Origin: Epiperipatus broadwayi
Taxonomy: Eukaryota; Onychophora; Udeonychophora; Euonychophora; Peripatidae
DNA: 64,000 nt
NCBI GenBank assembly: GCA_028023455.1
Contig: JAQFVV010006636.1
Span: 310,001-374,000 of the forward strand
Direction: 5' to 3'
Below the pieces are notes generated by a model. That model ran no database searches. It was not told where the DNA came from and worked only from the letters and a program-made list of their open reading frames with translations. Each line of letters starts with the position of its first letter. The first letter of the stretch is position 1. Below, one piece after another: positions 45,581-58,845 of the stretch. Position numbers and translations under genes: made by a program.

Positions 45581-47190
45581 TGATTACATATATTAGGTCT
45601 GAAAGAATAACAACCCTAGATAGAATTAAATATTCTATTAAACTTATAAAATAAAGCAACAATATCTGAACACTCAATAATGTCTTTCTATGTAAGCTGT
45701 TATCCAGATGCTCTTAATGTTCCAACTTTTTAAAATGATAATCAGATAAGTTAAATGTTTCTAAAGCTTTTCCTATCATTACCTAATTCTTTATAATATT
45801 AATTAATAAATCAAAATCATTGCACTTCCATGGATTTTATGAACAAGAATAGTGCAATCCACTTCTTGCTGTAAATCTAGAACTCAACATTATCAGAGAA
45901 TATCAAAGTCTCTTGTCATAAAATAAAATAAAAAACAACATTATACTTTCAAATGCTTCATTTTTTAGCACCAGAAATATCCTTTCTTTCATATTATCAC
46001 ATAGCAAATGTGTAACATGAATAAACCTTTAGGGATGACAGCTAGTTTTAGCATTGTTACACTTCTTAATTAACTAAGTCAAATGCATCTCCAAACTGAT
46101 AAAAGGTAATAAATAAAACATATTTTTACTTTCAACACATTTCATGCACTTTTTTGTCAATAGAAAAAAAATGTGGCTAATGTTATTTCAAACCACACTG
46201 CTTCTAAAAAATGAATAACTATTATATTCCACCTTAATTACTGCACACTTTTTATCCTTTTATTTTTGTAATTTGGTCCAATAAAAGTATTTTTAAAATC
46301 ACAAAGTGCCTTTTTCATGGGTTTTTATCATTTAAAAATTACCAATTGTTTTAAGAAAAAAATATTTTAAAACATATAACAGTTATTGCATCAGAATTGT
46401 GATTTTTATTTTATAGATTTAGCATCATCAAACTTGATATCTTGTGTCACAATTGTGCCAGTCGGCTTTGTATGTTCACGTAACAAGATCTAGCATCTAG
46501 GCAAAAGTATCTCAAATCCAATCGTGTGCAAGATACACAGGTCAGGAACACTCATGAACTCTGCCCTATTTGCCTATTTCCCAGATCTATAACATTATGA
46601 GCGACAATCCCAATGACATTGATTTAATTTACTTCTCACCGCCGGCATCGGTCATCAGAGACACAAAAAGACTCTAGGCTAACTTTATATGATAGAATAA
46701 CTTAATAACTAGCTATATTTTATGAGCAATGAAGGCTCGTGACCTAGCATATTAATTGTGTATTGAGCGGAGATCATCTAGTCATATTTAGCATAAGTAA
46801 TAACTTAATATTTTAACTTAACTAAAAGAAAGCAATAGTTCGAGTTTGATATATATATTTAAGATTTATTAATAACAAAATTATGTCGGGTTATTTACCT
46901 GACATGAGCCTCGCAAGTATTATATATATGTGTTTTATTCATATTTAATGATAACATAAGGTTTGTGGCTATGCCAATAATATATATATGTGATTTAATA
47001 AATTAGCACTATTGGAATACATTACTAGAATCCTATTACACCCCCAGAGACGAAAAGAGCATTTACTTAATTTAAAACGATAATAATTTTATAAGCAGAT
47101 ATTTGGTTACATTCAACATTATCATTAATTGGAGTTATAGATAATTAATGCACGGGGTGGATAATGAATATTTATATAAACGATACTAAA
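45581..47190. other. Mixed stretch, partly less AT-rich, no feature recognised
   Basis: From about 46440 the composition becomes less AT-rich (for example CTCACCGCCGGCATCGGTCA at about 46637) and codon-like segments appear, but no frame stays open. It may belong with the ORF at 47192-47596 as one unrecognised unit of about 1.2 kb. Confidence 0.35.
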
Positions 47191-47191
47191 T

Positions 47192-47596
47192 CTATCGCAT
47201 TAATACGTATATTAAGCTAATGGAAATATGTCTGTTTAAAGAAATCATCTCATTATGGCTTATGACTATTTCTGGGCAACTAATAAGACACTGAAAGGCG
47301 GTGCGTGCATGGCAGCTGATTGAGTTGGTCCAATTATGGATCCTGGAGTGTGCTTCATGAATTTTTTTATAACGAAGTGGACCGATTTCCTCTGCAAACA
47401 TAGGCAGGGTCGGTTTGACGAATGAGAGACGGTCGGCTATGTCTTTATCGGGCTGGATTTTCCAGAGCGATCCCCATATAAAGCATGCACATAAGACCAA
47501 GGATGTCCCCAGGGTGGTTTTACAGCCTGGTTTAAGGACATAGAGAACGACAATGGGGCCCGACTTCACGGATGCCTCCATGTGAGAACGAAGCAC
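47192..47596 (-). CDS. Unrecognised 134-codon ORF
   Basis: The longest ORF in the window outside the elements named above. I recognise no family. The predicted protein has mixed composition, not low complexity. A hydrophobic cysteine-containing stretch TLGTSLVLCACFIWGSLW lies around residues 29-46 and could be one membrane segment. It is followed by a charged half (QPDKDIADRLSFVKPTLPMF) and IGPLRYKKIHEAHSRIHNW. The local GC content is well above the surroundings. There is no upstream motif that marks the start. It could be an exon, a fragment of an unknown transposon protein or a chance ORF. Confidence 0.25.
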   Translation of the reverse strand: MLRSHMEASVKSGPIVVLYVLKPGCKTTLGTSLVLCACFIWGSLWKIQPDKDIADRLSFVKPTLPMFAEEIGPLRYKKIHEAHSRIHNWTNSISCHARTAFQCLISCPEIVISHNEMISLNRHISISLIYVLMR

Positions 47597-49316
47597 AAAT
47601 ATATATATATACGAAATGGCCTTTATGCACGTAATGCTTAATAATATAATATAAACAAAACTCTAAAGGTTAAAGATTATCTAACATATTTATTGCCCAC
47701 AAATTATGAAATATTCGGTGTAATGATATGGCTTCATTAAGCAAACATGGATAATAATTATACTTAAATATAAAACTAAGCTCTTAAGATCCCCCCCCCT
47801 CCCTTACATTATGTTACTTAATATTATTCATTACTTCCCATACATTTAATAAATCTCAATTTTGGTTAATCAATGCCCTTGTGAAAATATATCAATTATT
47901 ACAAAATAAGTGGGAGGTGGTAATAGCTAAGATGGGTTTTACGTATATAATATAATTTAAGAATAAAGGATAGTGCATTATTTAGGAAGGAAAATATGAA
48001 AAAAAAAAACAGATGTCAATCTGTTTTTCTATAGTAAACATAAAATTATAATTAGTTTATTTATCTAAAATCGCGAGCACCTGGGCAAGTCGAATAAGAC
48101 TTATTTTGATCAAATTATAAATTATTCACCCGGTAAATGATGGGTGGGGAAACGAAAATGAATTATATGCTTGTGATTTTAGAATACTATTGGCATCTTT
48201 TAAAATATAGATACATAAATGTAAATGAAAATTGTTTGCCACTTGGAATTAAAAGAAAAGGAAAAAACATTTTATAGGGGGCTTAATATAGATTAGTTAT
48301 ATAGAGTTATACGAATACATATTTTGAAAACATTTAAAATAGGTGATTAAAATATAAATATTACAGAGAAGGCAGGATTTAAGAATTGCAAGCAGTCAAA
48401 GTTCTTTTACCTTGCTTATTTAGAAGAGCGATTTCACTAGGAGTCAGTCCATCAGTATTGTTTCACTAGATCTAGAGTAGCATTATTGTTTGAGAATTAG
48501 CATTTCATTTTCACTGGAAAATATCTAAAGTTCATTGGTACGGGATGCAGAGCTTCGTTCATGGGAACAGCATATTAGAACGGAGGGACAAGGTGAAATT
48601 TCCTACTCATGACACATTGAGTGAGGATTAAAATTGGTGTGGAATATGTATAGCAACATAGTTATTTAATGGTCTCCTCCTTTGTGGATTCAAATCCAGC
48701 AGTATATAAACTTTTATTTTGAAGCTGTAACTTAGCAACTACTGCTGGACCTGAGCAGTTTAAGCACTTAAGTTTCATTTGGAATAGTTTGACCGGATAC
48801 GCTTATCTAGTAAGATGTTTGAAACAATGCAAGTTTGTTATCAGTTTCTCGAACGATTGTTTTAAAATATATCTTATGATTTTAAAACAAGCTAGCATGG
48901 ACAATTTCCACTAATGGGTTTATTTTATTATTACCAATTCGTAATCTTTTACTTTAATCTAAGGGGTCTTCCGGGTAATTGTTTTTCGAGAGACTCTTTA
49001 ACAAGATTGCATCATTTCTGGCTACAAAATTATATATGAAAAAAATAATAAGTTTCATATATAATACCTTATATATAATATAACTTATTAATATATTCAC
49101 AATCTCCTGCACTGAAATATATAGATATTTATTATTTACGCCCGTATATACATGAGAATATTATTAAATAAAATATTTTTAAATTAAAATACATATGTGT
49201 TAATGTGATTTATGTTATAATACTAACCAAAAGAAATATATATATTATTAGCTATGTATATACGTGCATAAAGGCGAGTTTGAATACAGTTAGATGGTAG
49301 GAGATTGGATGTGGGC
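47597..49316. other. AT-rich DNA, no feature seen
   Basis: Contains short unclassified patches of higher GC (about 48541-48620) but no open frame or repeat that I can support. Confidence 0.4.
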
Positions 49317-49317
49317 T

Positions 49318-49356
49318 GTGAAGCAGGATCTGAGCATCAGATCATCTGCTTCACAA
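49318..49356. repeat. Small palindrome
   Basis: TGTGAAGCAGGATCTGA and its near complement TCAGATCATCTGCTTCACA flank GCA. One RNA or DNA hairpin of about 15 bp. Function unknown. Confidence 0.6.
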
Positions 49357-49379
49357 TACGAATAATTATATATATATAT

Positions 49380-50277
49380 ATTCATTAAAAACCAGTCAAC
49401 ACTTAGACAATTCCAATATCAATAACAATCAATAATTTCTAATTGTTGTTAAGGCAACCTCTTTTTAACAATAAGGGTAGAATCCCACTATTATACTTAT
49501 ATAGACATTAAAGATTGCAACTTGACCATAGAGATTAAAATTATTGATACAAACAATTTTAAATAAATCTCTTTAAATAGGTAAATGAAACCTGTTCTGA
49601 CTCCAGACTAATAAATAGTCAATTATAACATTACAAACTGCAATTATAAATTTCGAATTGCACCCAAAATATTACTTAAATAATAAGTGTAATAATGCTC
49701 AAGGCTGAATGGGTTTGTAAGTGATCATTAAAAATCAGTCAACACTTAGAATATCTCAATAACAATAGTAATAACACTCAACAAATACTAATTGTTGTTG
49801 TGTGTGTTAGATTAAATATTTTCAAGGATTTATTATGATGTAAACTAAGTCAAATGTAGGACTCATTTCCATGTAAATAAGTTAGAAATATTTGATAGTA
49901 ATATTTTTAGAAAAACAATAAAACATTACTGACAACCCTTATTTATTCTAATATCCAATAATAACATTGTATCTTGGGTATAATTAAAAATAAAAAAGTA
50001 TTTATCTTTTATTTTTAATTTAAGATACAAGATGGTTTAAACCCAGTCAACTATTTTTAAAAGCTATCATCTCCTGAATAATAATTAAAGTTAAAAATCT
50101 ATTAGTAGATCCTAAGGTAAAAAGAAATTTAGCCTTGGGACTATCACTAATGATTTATGGTTTCCATGGCAACGTCACTGTATTCACATATTTCAAGCTT
50201 ATTTACATGGAAACAATTTCAAACTTTACTTTCCCTTTGTCATAATAAATCCATGACAAATATTTAATCTAATGTAT
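49380..50277. repeat. Direct repeats followed by a long imperfect foldback
   Basis: ACCAGTCAACACTTAGA (about 49390) recurs as ATCAGTCAACACTTAGAAT (about 49732), each followed by AATAACAATC/AATAACAATA and CTAATTGTTGTT. From 49806 (GATTAAATATTTTCAAGGAT, TTATTATG) to 50277 (CATAATAAATCCATGACAAA, TATTTAATC) the sequence folds back on itself. The inner pair GTATCTTGGGTATAATT and AATTTAAGATAC is at 49970-50030. No ORF. Possibly an unclassified foldback transposon. Confidence 0.65.
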
Positions 50278-50975
50278 ACAACTCTCTGGTAAAGATGAAT
50301 GACTATTCACAGGATGTTAAAAGAAATTGTGAGTCTTTTGCATTATCAGGGTTGTAAAAATAACTCAATTTAAATTCATATATCTTGGATTAGAAATAGA
50401 AAATGGCTTCCTTTTATTTCTAATTAAACTCAAAACACACAAAAAAGTTATTATTACATACTAGAGTAAAAAGTGCTTTAGTCATGAATTTATCAGTAAA
50501 GGTCGATTGTTTCTTTAGCAATGTCACACTAAACATATCTCTAACTTATTACATGGAAATAATACCATACTTTCCTTTCATTACATATATATATAAACTT
50601 TGTGTGTATAATTAATGCAGTCATCCAAATTTTTGTATCAGCATTTAAAAGGTAATCAAAATGCTTGTTTCATCTGTTCAGACCCCAGTCATAAAAATGT
50701 CATAGCATAATTTGAAAGCAGTATGGCATTTTTAAAAAATGTGGTAACTTCTTGCTGACTTAATTTGTTCACTATTTTTACATCACCTTAATAAACATTT
50801 TTTAAAGCTCTAAATTGCTTATGAAGATCACATTCACTTTAACATTAAGCTAATTGTAGAATTCTACATTTTCTTTTGATCAAATTATTATAACTATATA
50901 TTCATTGATACAAAACTATATTAGAATTATTGTTTTTTTTCTTAGAAATTCAAAAATAGGCTCTTTCCTACTGTA
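50278..50975. other. AT-rich DNA, no feature seen
   Basis: No signal supported. Confidence 0.5.
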
Positions 50976-50977
50976 TT

Positions 50978-51182
50978 AATATGTGATCACCATTTCCTAT
51001 GCTTAAACAAACTATTAAAACAATAGCAAACTCTACATACAGTAGTACCACCCACTTCAAGACTTAGTAATCAATATATTTATGCATATAATCCCTATAT
51101 AGTACCTACTGGATAGTTGTATTGTATCCTAAGATCTAGGTGCAGTGCATTTAGATCCAAGACTCCTCACTGATGAAAGTGA
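50978..51182. repeat. Family A copy, truncated in the hammerhead
   Basis: Left end TATGTGATCACCATTTCC, then CAAACTCTACATACAGTAG, CAATATATTTATGCATATAA, CCTAAGATCTAGGTGCAGTG and GATCCAAGACTCCTCACTGA, TGAAAGTGACAG. The copy stops inside the ribozyme, just after CTGATGA and half of stem II. Confidence 0.8.
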
Positions 51183-54100
51183 CAGTTTTCTATAACAAAT
51201 CATGTTTAAAAAAGAAAAACAATGGTTTTAGTGCTTAACACTTGTTGAAACTCAAGATTACTAACATTTACTTTTAGAGATTATAAGATTTTATAACAAG
51301 CATTAAATTTTGTCATTATGATTCAAATATGTATTTTTAAAGCAACTTATTTCATATTGTCTCATAATCTGTAAAAATGAATTTTCATATAATATTGTCT
51401 TTTTTTCTACTAATTATGGCTCTTATAAAAAACATAATTTATATAATTCAATTATTTTGAGTCTAAATTCTTTTCAGTTTCTTTAAAACATTTTTTTTAT
51501 CTAAACAAATTATTAGATGTAGATAATCAGCGGAATAGGCAAAAAAATCAGAACAAATAGATAGCTAGAGTTTATATCCTTGTGTCCATTAGTTCAATAA
51601 TTTTGGATCATTGCTTATTGTTTTTGAAGCAAATGCATTAAAATCTCCAAAAGAAAATTTTGATAATTTATTGATATTGGTTCAGTAACATGATCTGACA
51701 AAAAAAATTAACAAAATCAGAATTTTGTAAATGTAACATTGGTGCATAAGCCCCGATGATGTAAATGGTGCAGATCCTATTGTGCTAACCAATATTTAAT
51801 TATGTTTTTGCTGACACATCTGAATTCCAAAAATATTTAATTCCTACAGGAAATCCAAAATATGCTCTCTTCCTTCATCCAGGAAACTGACCTCCTAAAC
51901 AAAATTAAATTTATCTATCCAAGATGAATTTTATGGTTTAATGGACAATTACTGCAGTAATTAACTTACTTCAGTTATTTAACTACAACTTGAATTACAC
52001 TTTATTATAAACAACACCAAAGCTTAAATTAAAATATGACAATAATGTTCTTCATAATATGTTTCTACTTCTCTTTAATCATTCAATTTATTAATATGCA
52101 TTTTATATCCACAATAAAAATGAAGAAAATTCTTCAAAAGTAAAAACATGCGAGTGAGATAAAAGAAAACATCAGAGGCGATTTGGATAATCATTAAATC
52201 ATTCCAGCAGATGTTTTCACTTATTAAAAATTCATTTTAATATTTCCAATGATAAACAAAATTTTAACTTCATAATTAAATATTTTTAACAGACATAAAA
52301 TAATTCAATTGTCCATTATTTATCAAGTTAATACATGGTCAATATTTTCATACATAAGATTAAAATGCCATACCAATTTTCTTTCTTGATAAATAACATT
52401 AATTAATAAATCATTTTTAAGTGTCTGACTACATTTATATTTAAAAAAAATTAAGTAAAGAAAAAACTATACCTTTGATTTAAAAATATTACTATTATTA
52501 TTATATTTTAATGCTTCAACCAGATCTAGTTGACTATTTTCATGATAACTAATACAAATAAATAAAATAGAATGATAAAAAATTAATAATAATAATTGTA
52601 TAAATTTATAAACTAAAGACAAACATTTAATTTTTGCAATAATTTAACAATAATACATATTTTGTAATAACTCCTATTACTGTACTAGTAAATGTAAACT
52701 AAGTCAACTAAATATTAGTATTTTTGGTGCTGAAACAGTATTCTTTGTATATCATCCTGTTTCACCTATGTGCCATAATAGTATATTTTTCCCCAGTTCA
52801 AACTCTCCCAGTTTATGTATATAAGCTTACAATAATTTGTTTTAATCTGTAGAAGCATATATTTATGTGTGTATTTGTATCTGCGCACACATCTAATAAT
52901 TATGTTAAAGTTTCTATGCATATAATGTATATGCATTTATAATATTAAATTCAATAAAATTAATTTAAGTTGTGAACATCATTGTATGTGTGGTAGCACA
53001 CCTATGTATATATGTGAAGAGAACTGTAATGTCATAGATTTAGTAAACATTAGATTTTCTAAATTCTTTCTAAATTATTTTTAAGCTATTTAATTTACAG
53101 AATCATTGGTATTCGGATATAATTCTTAAATTCAGAGGTGTCTGTGTTATGTATATGCTAGAACGTTGACAGCTTAAATCTCTTTTTAAAAAAAGAATCA
53201 AAGGTTATAAATTTATCAGAATTACTTTTCATTAAATGGTAATCTGAGAACCAAAATTTTAAAAAGATGTTTTAAAAATAATGTTAAAAACAAAGACAAA
53301 ATCATTAACTCAGTCCTTCTGGTCAATAACTACAGCTGGATCTTTTGTCTTTGCTAAAATTAATGTGCACCTTTAAAATTTAATAATTGGAAACTAAAGT
53401 TTGTAAATATCTTAACAGCTTGTGAGGGGGGGATGAGAAAGAATTGATAAAACACCCCAAAATTCAGTCAACAAGCTTCACTCATTAACTTTTGCTACCA
53501 TGAGAACCTTTGGGTAAAGCAACCATTGCCCCTCCCTTTTGGGATTGGTCCAGAATGGAGATGGAGTTCAAGACCCATAGCCTGCCAAGAAGACACCGCA
53601 AGACAGCCTAATGGAGAACATTGGCATCAAATGACTCATCTAGAAGATTGATAAATTTCTTCCACAGAGCTCTATAAAAATATTAAATTAAACTTTTAAA
53701 TTAATTCCTGAAGCTAGCTAAATGATGAATGTTCAAATTTATTAATCTGTAAACTCTTTTAAAAGTAAATTATGTAACTTTATTTTAATAATAATCTTTA
53801 TAAGAATCATGCCTGCTTAATAAATGATAATAATTTATAATTTTCTTAAGATAATAACTGTAATCAGGTATTATTATTATTATTTATCTGTTTCTTTCTA
53901 ATCTGCAGTCATGCCTATTTTCTAATTTATATATTTGTAATCTATCTATTTATATTATGCCATTCAGAATGGAGATTGAAAATAATAATTTTGGAGAGTT
54001 GATTAACACTCTCATGTAGCTAATTATGTTTCTGATTAGCACACCATATAAATCTCCAGTCTGAAAACCTAGTCTTACATATACATTAAAGCTACTATGT

Positions 54101-55789
54101 TTTAGCTTATTGTTTAATTTATGTTTGCTTATTAAAATGTCTGTTTAGTTAAGTATGAGAGAATATTTCAAAGCATATCATAAGTAATTAGTTAATTTGA
54201 AGTCCCAAATATGCTTCACCCCCCCCCCCTAGTTATTCTCACAAACTATATGGATTATTGAATAAACTAGGTCACTCGTAATTATCTCTTTTAGTATGAT
54301 TTAAGTATGCTAATTTATGAACAGGCGTATAGTAGTTTCACAGAATAAAACTAAAGATTTCACGCGCTTGATTAATTTTAAGGTTTATATTTTAGAAAAC
54401 ATTACAAATGTCTTTATAAAGCACATAGCTGCAGTATATGCCTTGCTATTATATTTTTATTAAAATGGGCTTTGGATTTAAGGGCCACTCCATTATTCTT
54501 AATTTGGACAGCTCTCTTTGAAAAATGGATTTGGTTTTAAGGGCACACCATTACCTTATTTTAGAACTAGAACATGAGGTCCAGATTGTTATATAAGTTG
54601 CTTCAATTACCCAAACTAAATGTTCACTTATGTTAAGATAGCAAGTTGTACAGTCCACAGGAACTGAGTATTTGGTACTGAACCCCATGAGTAACTGCAC
54701 ATTCAGTGCATCACTTACTTATTGTATGTAGCGCCATAGTCTTGGAAGTTATGCTACAGATCACCAGTTCACCCTCCATAATATTGTTTGTTCAGTATTG
54801 ATCTGAACCTCCGACCTGGTTTATATTATGCAATCTGCATAAAGAGCACATTCATTGCTCATCAAGTAATAATAAGGTATTAGTAATATTAGTTATCATT
54901 CTTGTATGATTTAACTATTGGCCAACCTTGTAGGAATGGCATACCATAGTTAAGGCATGAATAGACCATAGAATAAAACTGTAATGAACATTAAATTATA
55001 ATAAACTCTTTTAAAGTGTATAATAGATTAGATTCTGTTTTCTAACTTGTATTGAAATGCTCTCATCATTATAAGATACCAGTGTGTAAAACCAATGCAC
55101 TCTTATATTTGTATTGTTTATTATATATTTTATAATTAAATATTTAAAACTTATACATGTTTAGTGTGTTATTCATAATTCATTACCAAATCTAATCAAA
55201 ATCTACTCTAGTATTAATTATTAATATATGCATTATCTAGTCAGCCATAGGTGTGTGTGTTTACTAGGTTATTAGTAATTTAATTAATATTCCCTGAGTA
55301 TCTTGCTCCACCTTTTGCTACTGCCGGCACGTGAACTAAAAAATTCCAAGTGTAGCCTCATAAATATCATTTCATATGGTAGTAAGTCATGGGGTGTTGG
55401 TGAAGGAGTTGAGGTGCGATCTGATTTGAGGTCTCAACCCCTCATCTAGATCAACATTAGTATAATTTGTCAAAACTCTTGATTTTGTTGCAAGAATGTT
55501 CAAATTTGACTGTTACAGTGCTTACATGTTAAACCTGATGCCAGCATTTGTGATGATGGCAAAATTTTGTACATTTTTCTCATGTGTGGTGGAAAAGGGT
55601 ATTTGTAATAGCATTCTGTCATATTAAAAGTCATAACTGGGATTTTGCTATTACAACACCCTTCTGTGCCCCCTCACTGGAGAAAGATACATTGTTGCAA
55701 ATATGAGCAGCAGGTTTAATATGTAACTACTGTATTATTATTTAATTCTCCTTTGATATTTTAATTAATATATTGTACAGGCTTAAACC
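51183..55789. other. Long AT-rich stretch without supported genes
   Basis: About 4.6 kb without a supported feature. Two patches stand out by higher GC: 53465-53645 (containing CCATTGCCCCTCCCTTTTGG and AAGAAGACACCGCAAGACAG) and 54700-54830 (ending GATCTGAACCTCCGACCTGG). Either could be an unrecognised interspersed repeat. A C-run lies at 54218-54228 and a (GT)n run at 55250-55262. Confidence 0.45.
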
Positions 55790-55794
55790 TGCAT

Positions 55795-55982
55795 TTATAT
55801 ATGTAATATGTGCAGGGTTCGAACTCACGACTTTCACACGACCCACCACTCTCAGGGCCATCTCATATTGTTGACCCACCTGATCACACACATATTGAAA
55901 AGATAAATAATCACCAATATACGTATTTCATGCTAAACCAGCAATCATCAGTTGGTCTAGATTACTATCCTCACACATATAT
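55795..55982 (+). repeat. Family B repeat, 5' half, split by an insertion
   Basis: Begins with GCAGGGTTCGAACTCACGAC (a B-box-like GGTTCGAACTC), then GTTGACCCACCTGATCACAC, ATCACCAATATACGTATTTC and CAATCATCAGTTGGTCTAG, up to CACACATATAT. The element at 55983-58670 interrupts it and the other half resumes at 58671. The ORF 55810-56025 is repeat sequence. Confidence 0.87.
55913..55956 (-). ncRNA. Type I hammerhead ribozyme, family B, all core residues intact
   Basis: Minus strand. Stem I ACCAA (complement of 55952-55956) pairs perfectly with TTGGT (complement of 55913-55917). CTGATGA is the complement of 55945-55951. Stem II TGCT/AGCA with loop GGTTT lies within 55930-55944. GAAA is the complement of 55926-55929. 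Stem III is ATACGTAT, complement of 55919-55926, fully self-complementary. The cleavage-site residue is A at 55918 (triplet AUA). Every catalytic position matches the consensus. The eight-base palindromic stem III makes a dimer of two ribozymes likely. Confidence 0.78.
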
Positions 55983-58670
55983 TGTAATGGGCACATATGA
56001 CGTTACATTGTTTTTTTATTATTAAACTTGAAAAAAATAAAAGTTTGCAAATAAAAGCTTCTTTTTTAAGAATTAAAAATTGGAAATTAAAAAAATCATC
56101 TTAAACTCGTATATATATAAAATCGCACAGATAAAAAAAATTATTAAAATAAAACTTTATTAAAAATACAAAAACTAAATCTTTCAACAAAAAGATTTAG
56201 AGTTAAAAATATATCTTTAAGTTTGGAAAACACATTAATTAATCAGAAAATGGAAATGATTGTTTTAATTAGTTAAATGTAAACTAGCCTTGGGCATTTA
56301 AATGTATAAGCAATGGTCAGATAGGAAAACAATAGAAACTAATGGCCAATGAAAGAAATCCATCGGGAAATCGGACCTCAATGGAAGGATTATCATCATC
56401 GATGATGTAATGTCCATTGGATCCTAAAGTTACATATAAAAGAAAAAAGTTTGGAAACAAATTTTTAGTGAGTAAAGAAAATTTAAGAGAAGACGGAGAT
56501 GTATTAAGTCGGAGAGTTGGAGGTGAAGGACCACAGTTATAATGATCTGGATGAAGGCCCTAACGTAATCTGCACTACAAGGGCGCCATCTAGGCATTTG
56601 AACCTAGAAAAATTTATATAGTAGGCAGATACGTAAGTTAAAAAAAATTATATTGGTTGATTCCGGTCGTTAGCCCATTGTCACTAGCTCAATGGAACAG
56701 CAGAGATTTATATTTTTACAATAAATTCTTATCTAAGAATAATTTTTTAAAGAAAGAATAAAATAAGCCACTGCCAGTAATTAACACACAAACATTTATT
56801 TATGCACATATATATAAAATTTAACATTATTATTTTAGTATGTTTACTTTAGCATTTTAAAATTTAACTTAACTTTTATTTTACATTTTAATTTACATTT
56901 TTATTTTATAAGTTCGCACAGATGGATTTATAAAAGTTTGTTTTATAAATGTTGAGTATAGATCGGTTACATAGATTACACGGTCAAAAACATTTCAAAG
57001 TAAACATAAACGATCAAAATATAGAGTCATTGGTGGAAATGCAGAGGGAAATTTATAAGAAACCCAATAGCATTCATCATAAGATGCCTCATAGACACCA
57101 ATAACTTAAAAGACATCCGAAATAATACATCTTAGATACTCACCATAAGGTATCAGTATTTACTGAATGCCTATATATTTTGATCAAATATGAAAACCAA
57201 AAAACATAATTAACCGATAACGAACCCATTTAGGCGTCTATACCCAACTTAAATTTAATGCATTTTTATTTAGAGTGTTGAGTATGAATAGACTACATAG
57301 ATTGCATTTGAAAAGAAATATTTTATCCCTTATTTAATCTTAGGCCAAAAGTTTGCAGTTAAACCAACATAAATCCACCTGATATATTGATGTGTTCAAT
57401 GTAATACGAATACGACAGCACCAGTAGGTTAAGAGAAGAAATTGCCTCTCATCACATAGGAATACTACATCTATCTGATGATAAGAGCAATAAAAAAAAA
57501 CTCCATAGGAAGGAACTGCAGTCTCCATCTTATAATTCCCTCCGTAGGCAAAACGAGAGTGTGCGGTGTATAAAGCGATTCTGCCCATAGCGAATCTTGT
57601 ACTACATCTACTAATTACACCAATATATCCAATCCATTGACCTAATTCAACTATGAAATGAATAACCTAAGATTACCCTCCCCTAATAAAACTTTACAAA
57701 TCTATACAACCATTCATGCCCGACTTAAGTTTAACATTTATATAATTTAATTTAACGAAAAACAGAAATCATAATAAAAACTTAAAAGAAAAAAAATAAT
57801 GGAAATGATTTTACAGAAGAAATACATCCAATTAAAATTATAACTAATTAATAAATAATTTAGTTTGGTCAGATAGGAATCTATTTCTATTTTTTTTTAA
57901 ATACTAGGAAAGTTTATATTTTTAAAGTTCTTAGTGTTTTCGAATTAATATTCATTTAAGTTCATAACGTGCTTACGGTTTTAGAAATGTTCATCCTTTA
58001 CAGTTGCTTGCCATTTGAAATCCAGCATTAAATCCCCCGATGATCCTATGGTCCTCAATATAAGACAAGCGATGTTTCATTTTTTTTTCTATAACAACTG
58101 AAGGAATTGAAAGTGCATTTTTCAATCCCTTCACCTCCAACTCTCCAACTTAATACATCTCCGTCTTCTCTTAAATTTTCTTTACTCACTAAAAATTTGT
58201 TTCCAAACCTTTCTTTTATATGTAACTTTAGGATCCAATGGACATTACATCATTGATGATGATAATCCTTCCATTGAGGTCCGATTTCCTGATGGATTTC
58301 TTTCATTGGCCATTAGTTTCTATTGTTTTCCTATATGACCATTGCTTATACATTTAAATGCCCAAGGCTAGTTTACATTTAACTAATTAAAACAATCATT
58401 TCCATTTTCTGATTAATTAATGTGTTTTCCAAACTTAAAGATATATTTTTATCTCTAAATCTTTTTGTTGAAAGATTTGGTTTTTCTATTTTTAATAAAG
58501 TTTTATTTTAATTATTTTTTTTTATCTGTGCGATTTTATATATATACGAGTTTAAGATGATTTTTTTAATTTCCAATTTTTAATTCTTAAAAAAGCTTTT
58601 ATTTGCGAACTTTTATTTTTTTCATGTTTAATAATAAAAAAACAATGTAACGTCGTATGTGCCCGTTACA
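55983..58670. mobile_element. Element with terminal inverted repeats of about 545 bp
   Basis: 2,688 bp inserted in a family B repeat. The ends are TGTAATGGGCACATATGACG and, inverted, TGTAACGGGCACATACGACG. The inverted repeats cover 55983-56528 and 58129-58670 with high identity, including the inner phrase GAGAGTTGGAGGTGAAG/CTTCACCTCCAACTCTC. The flanks on both sides read ATATAT, a plausible 6-bp target duplication, but this is ambiguous in AT repeats. The 1.6-kb interior has no recognisable transposase ORF. It carries an internal duplication around TTGAGTATAGATCGGTTACA and TTGAGTATGAATAGACTACA. Non-autonomous foldback or Mutator-like DNA transposon is my best guess; superfamily unresolved. 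Confidence 0.88.
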
Positions 58671-58845
58671 ATATATAATCAGTACTCAGCTTTATATTAA
58701 GATAGCCAATATTTATACTTTAATGGAGAGGCTTCAAACTATTCCAACTCACAACTCTTTAGCCTTCCATTTCATTGAAAATCTGATGATGGAACGTTCA
58801 AAGCCCTTGATAGTGCCAAGGTGTACAACTATTACAAAATAATAA
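58671..58845 (+). repeat. Family B repeat, 3' half
   Basis: Continuation of 55795-55982: ATAATCAGTACTCAGC, TATTAAGATAGCCAATATTT, GAGGCTTCAAACTATTCC, GAAAATCTGATGATGGAACG and AAAGCCCTTGATAGTGCC. The ORF 58657-58842 is repeat sequence. Confidence 0.85.

Noticed and set aside
46640-46680. CTGATGA on the minus strand near 46655 as a hammerhead
   Set aside because: A CCG/CGG stem follows, but GAAA is displaced and no closing stem I or cleavage triplet fits.
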